A stretch of 6,312 nucleotides of DNA, from positions 1-6,312 of the forward strand of contig JAVEEH010000131.1 of assembly GCA_030840545.1 (NCBI GenBank), written 5' to 3'. The notes below the pieces were generated by a model that made no database searches, was not told where the DNA came from, and was given only the letters and a program-made list of their open reading frames with translations. The position numbers were made by a program, and so were the translations under genes. Numbering within the stretch: position 1 is the stretch's first letter; each line of letters opens with the position of its first letter. This DNA is from Frankiaceae bacterium. Lineage in GTDB: Bacteria; Actinomycetota; Actinomycetes; JAFAQI01. Below, one piece after another: positions 6,266 to 6,312 of the stretch.

Positions 6266-6312
6266 CGCGACTGACGTAGCACTCGACGGGGCTGTGGATG
6301 AGGGCCGACGCC

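Noticed and set aside
1..6312. tRNA/rRNA genes, CRISPR arrays, insertion-sequence ends or transposases
   Set aside because: No regularly spaced repeats, terminal inverted repeats, transposase motifs or tRNA-like cloverleaf sequences were seen by eye.

Overview
The window is high-GC DNA with GC-rich third codon positions, tightly overlapping genes and a perfect mycobacterial/actinobacterial-type LexA (SOS) box. Together with the gene content this points to an actinobacterium. The closest protein resemblances I recognise are to the Mycobacterium tuberculosis Rv3549c-Rv3553 region, but nothing here fixes a genus.

Region 1 (about 1-960, minus strand) holds the N-terminal part of a DUF222 / 13E12-repeat protein that runs off the left edge of the window. 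It has its own promoter with an SOS box lying on the -10/start region. The natural, probably leaderless, ATG is out of frame with the rest of the gene. One extra G would repair it, so the gene is either frameshifted or uses a later start. A hairpin at 976-990 separates it from the next operon.

Region 2 (1000-2795, minus strand) is a compact three-gene operon transcribed SDR -> TetR -> VOC: a short-chain dehydrogenase, a TetR-family regulator and a small glyoxalase-fold (VOC) protein. The SDR and TetR genes are 9 nt apart. The TetR stop and VOC start share one base.

Region 3 (2843-6242, plus strand) is the core of the late steroid (cholesterol) C/D-ring degradation pathway, in the order echA20-ipdA-ipdB-ipdC. 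All neighbouring genes overlap (8, 4 and 8 nt). From the literature on this pathway, IpdC (with IpdF, not in this window) prepares the bicyclic HIEC-CoA, EchA20 opens ring D to give COCHEA-CoA, and the IpdA/IpdB heteromer opens ring C hydrolytically to give MOODA-CoA, which goes to beta-oxidation.

Regions 2 and 3 diverge from a 47-nt spacer. It contains a 5+5 bp inverted repeat (possible TetR operator) but no KstR2-type palindrome. The arrangement is therefore a known pathway with a possibly local regulator and an unexplained VOC partner, rather than a wholly new system. The last 70 bases hold only a 9-codon ORF overlapping the ipdC stop.
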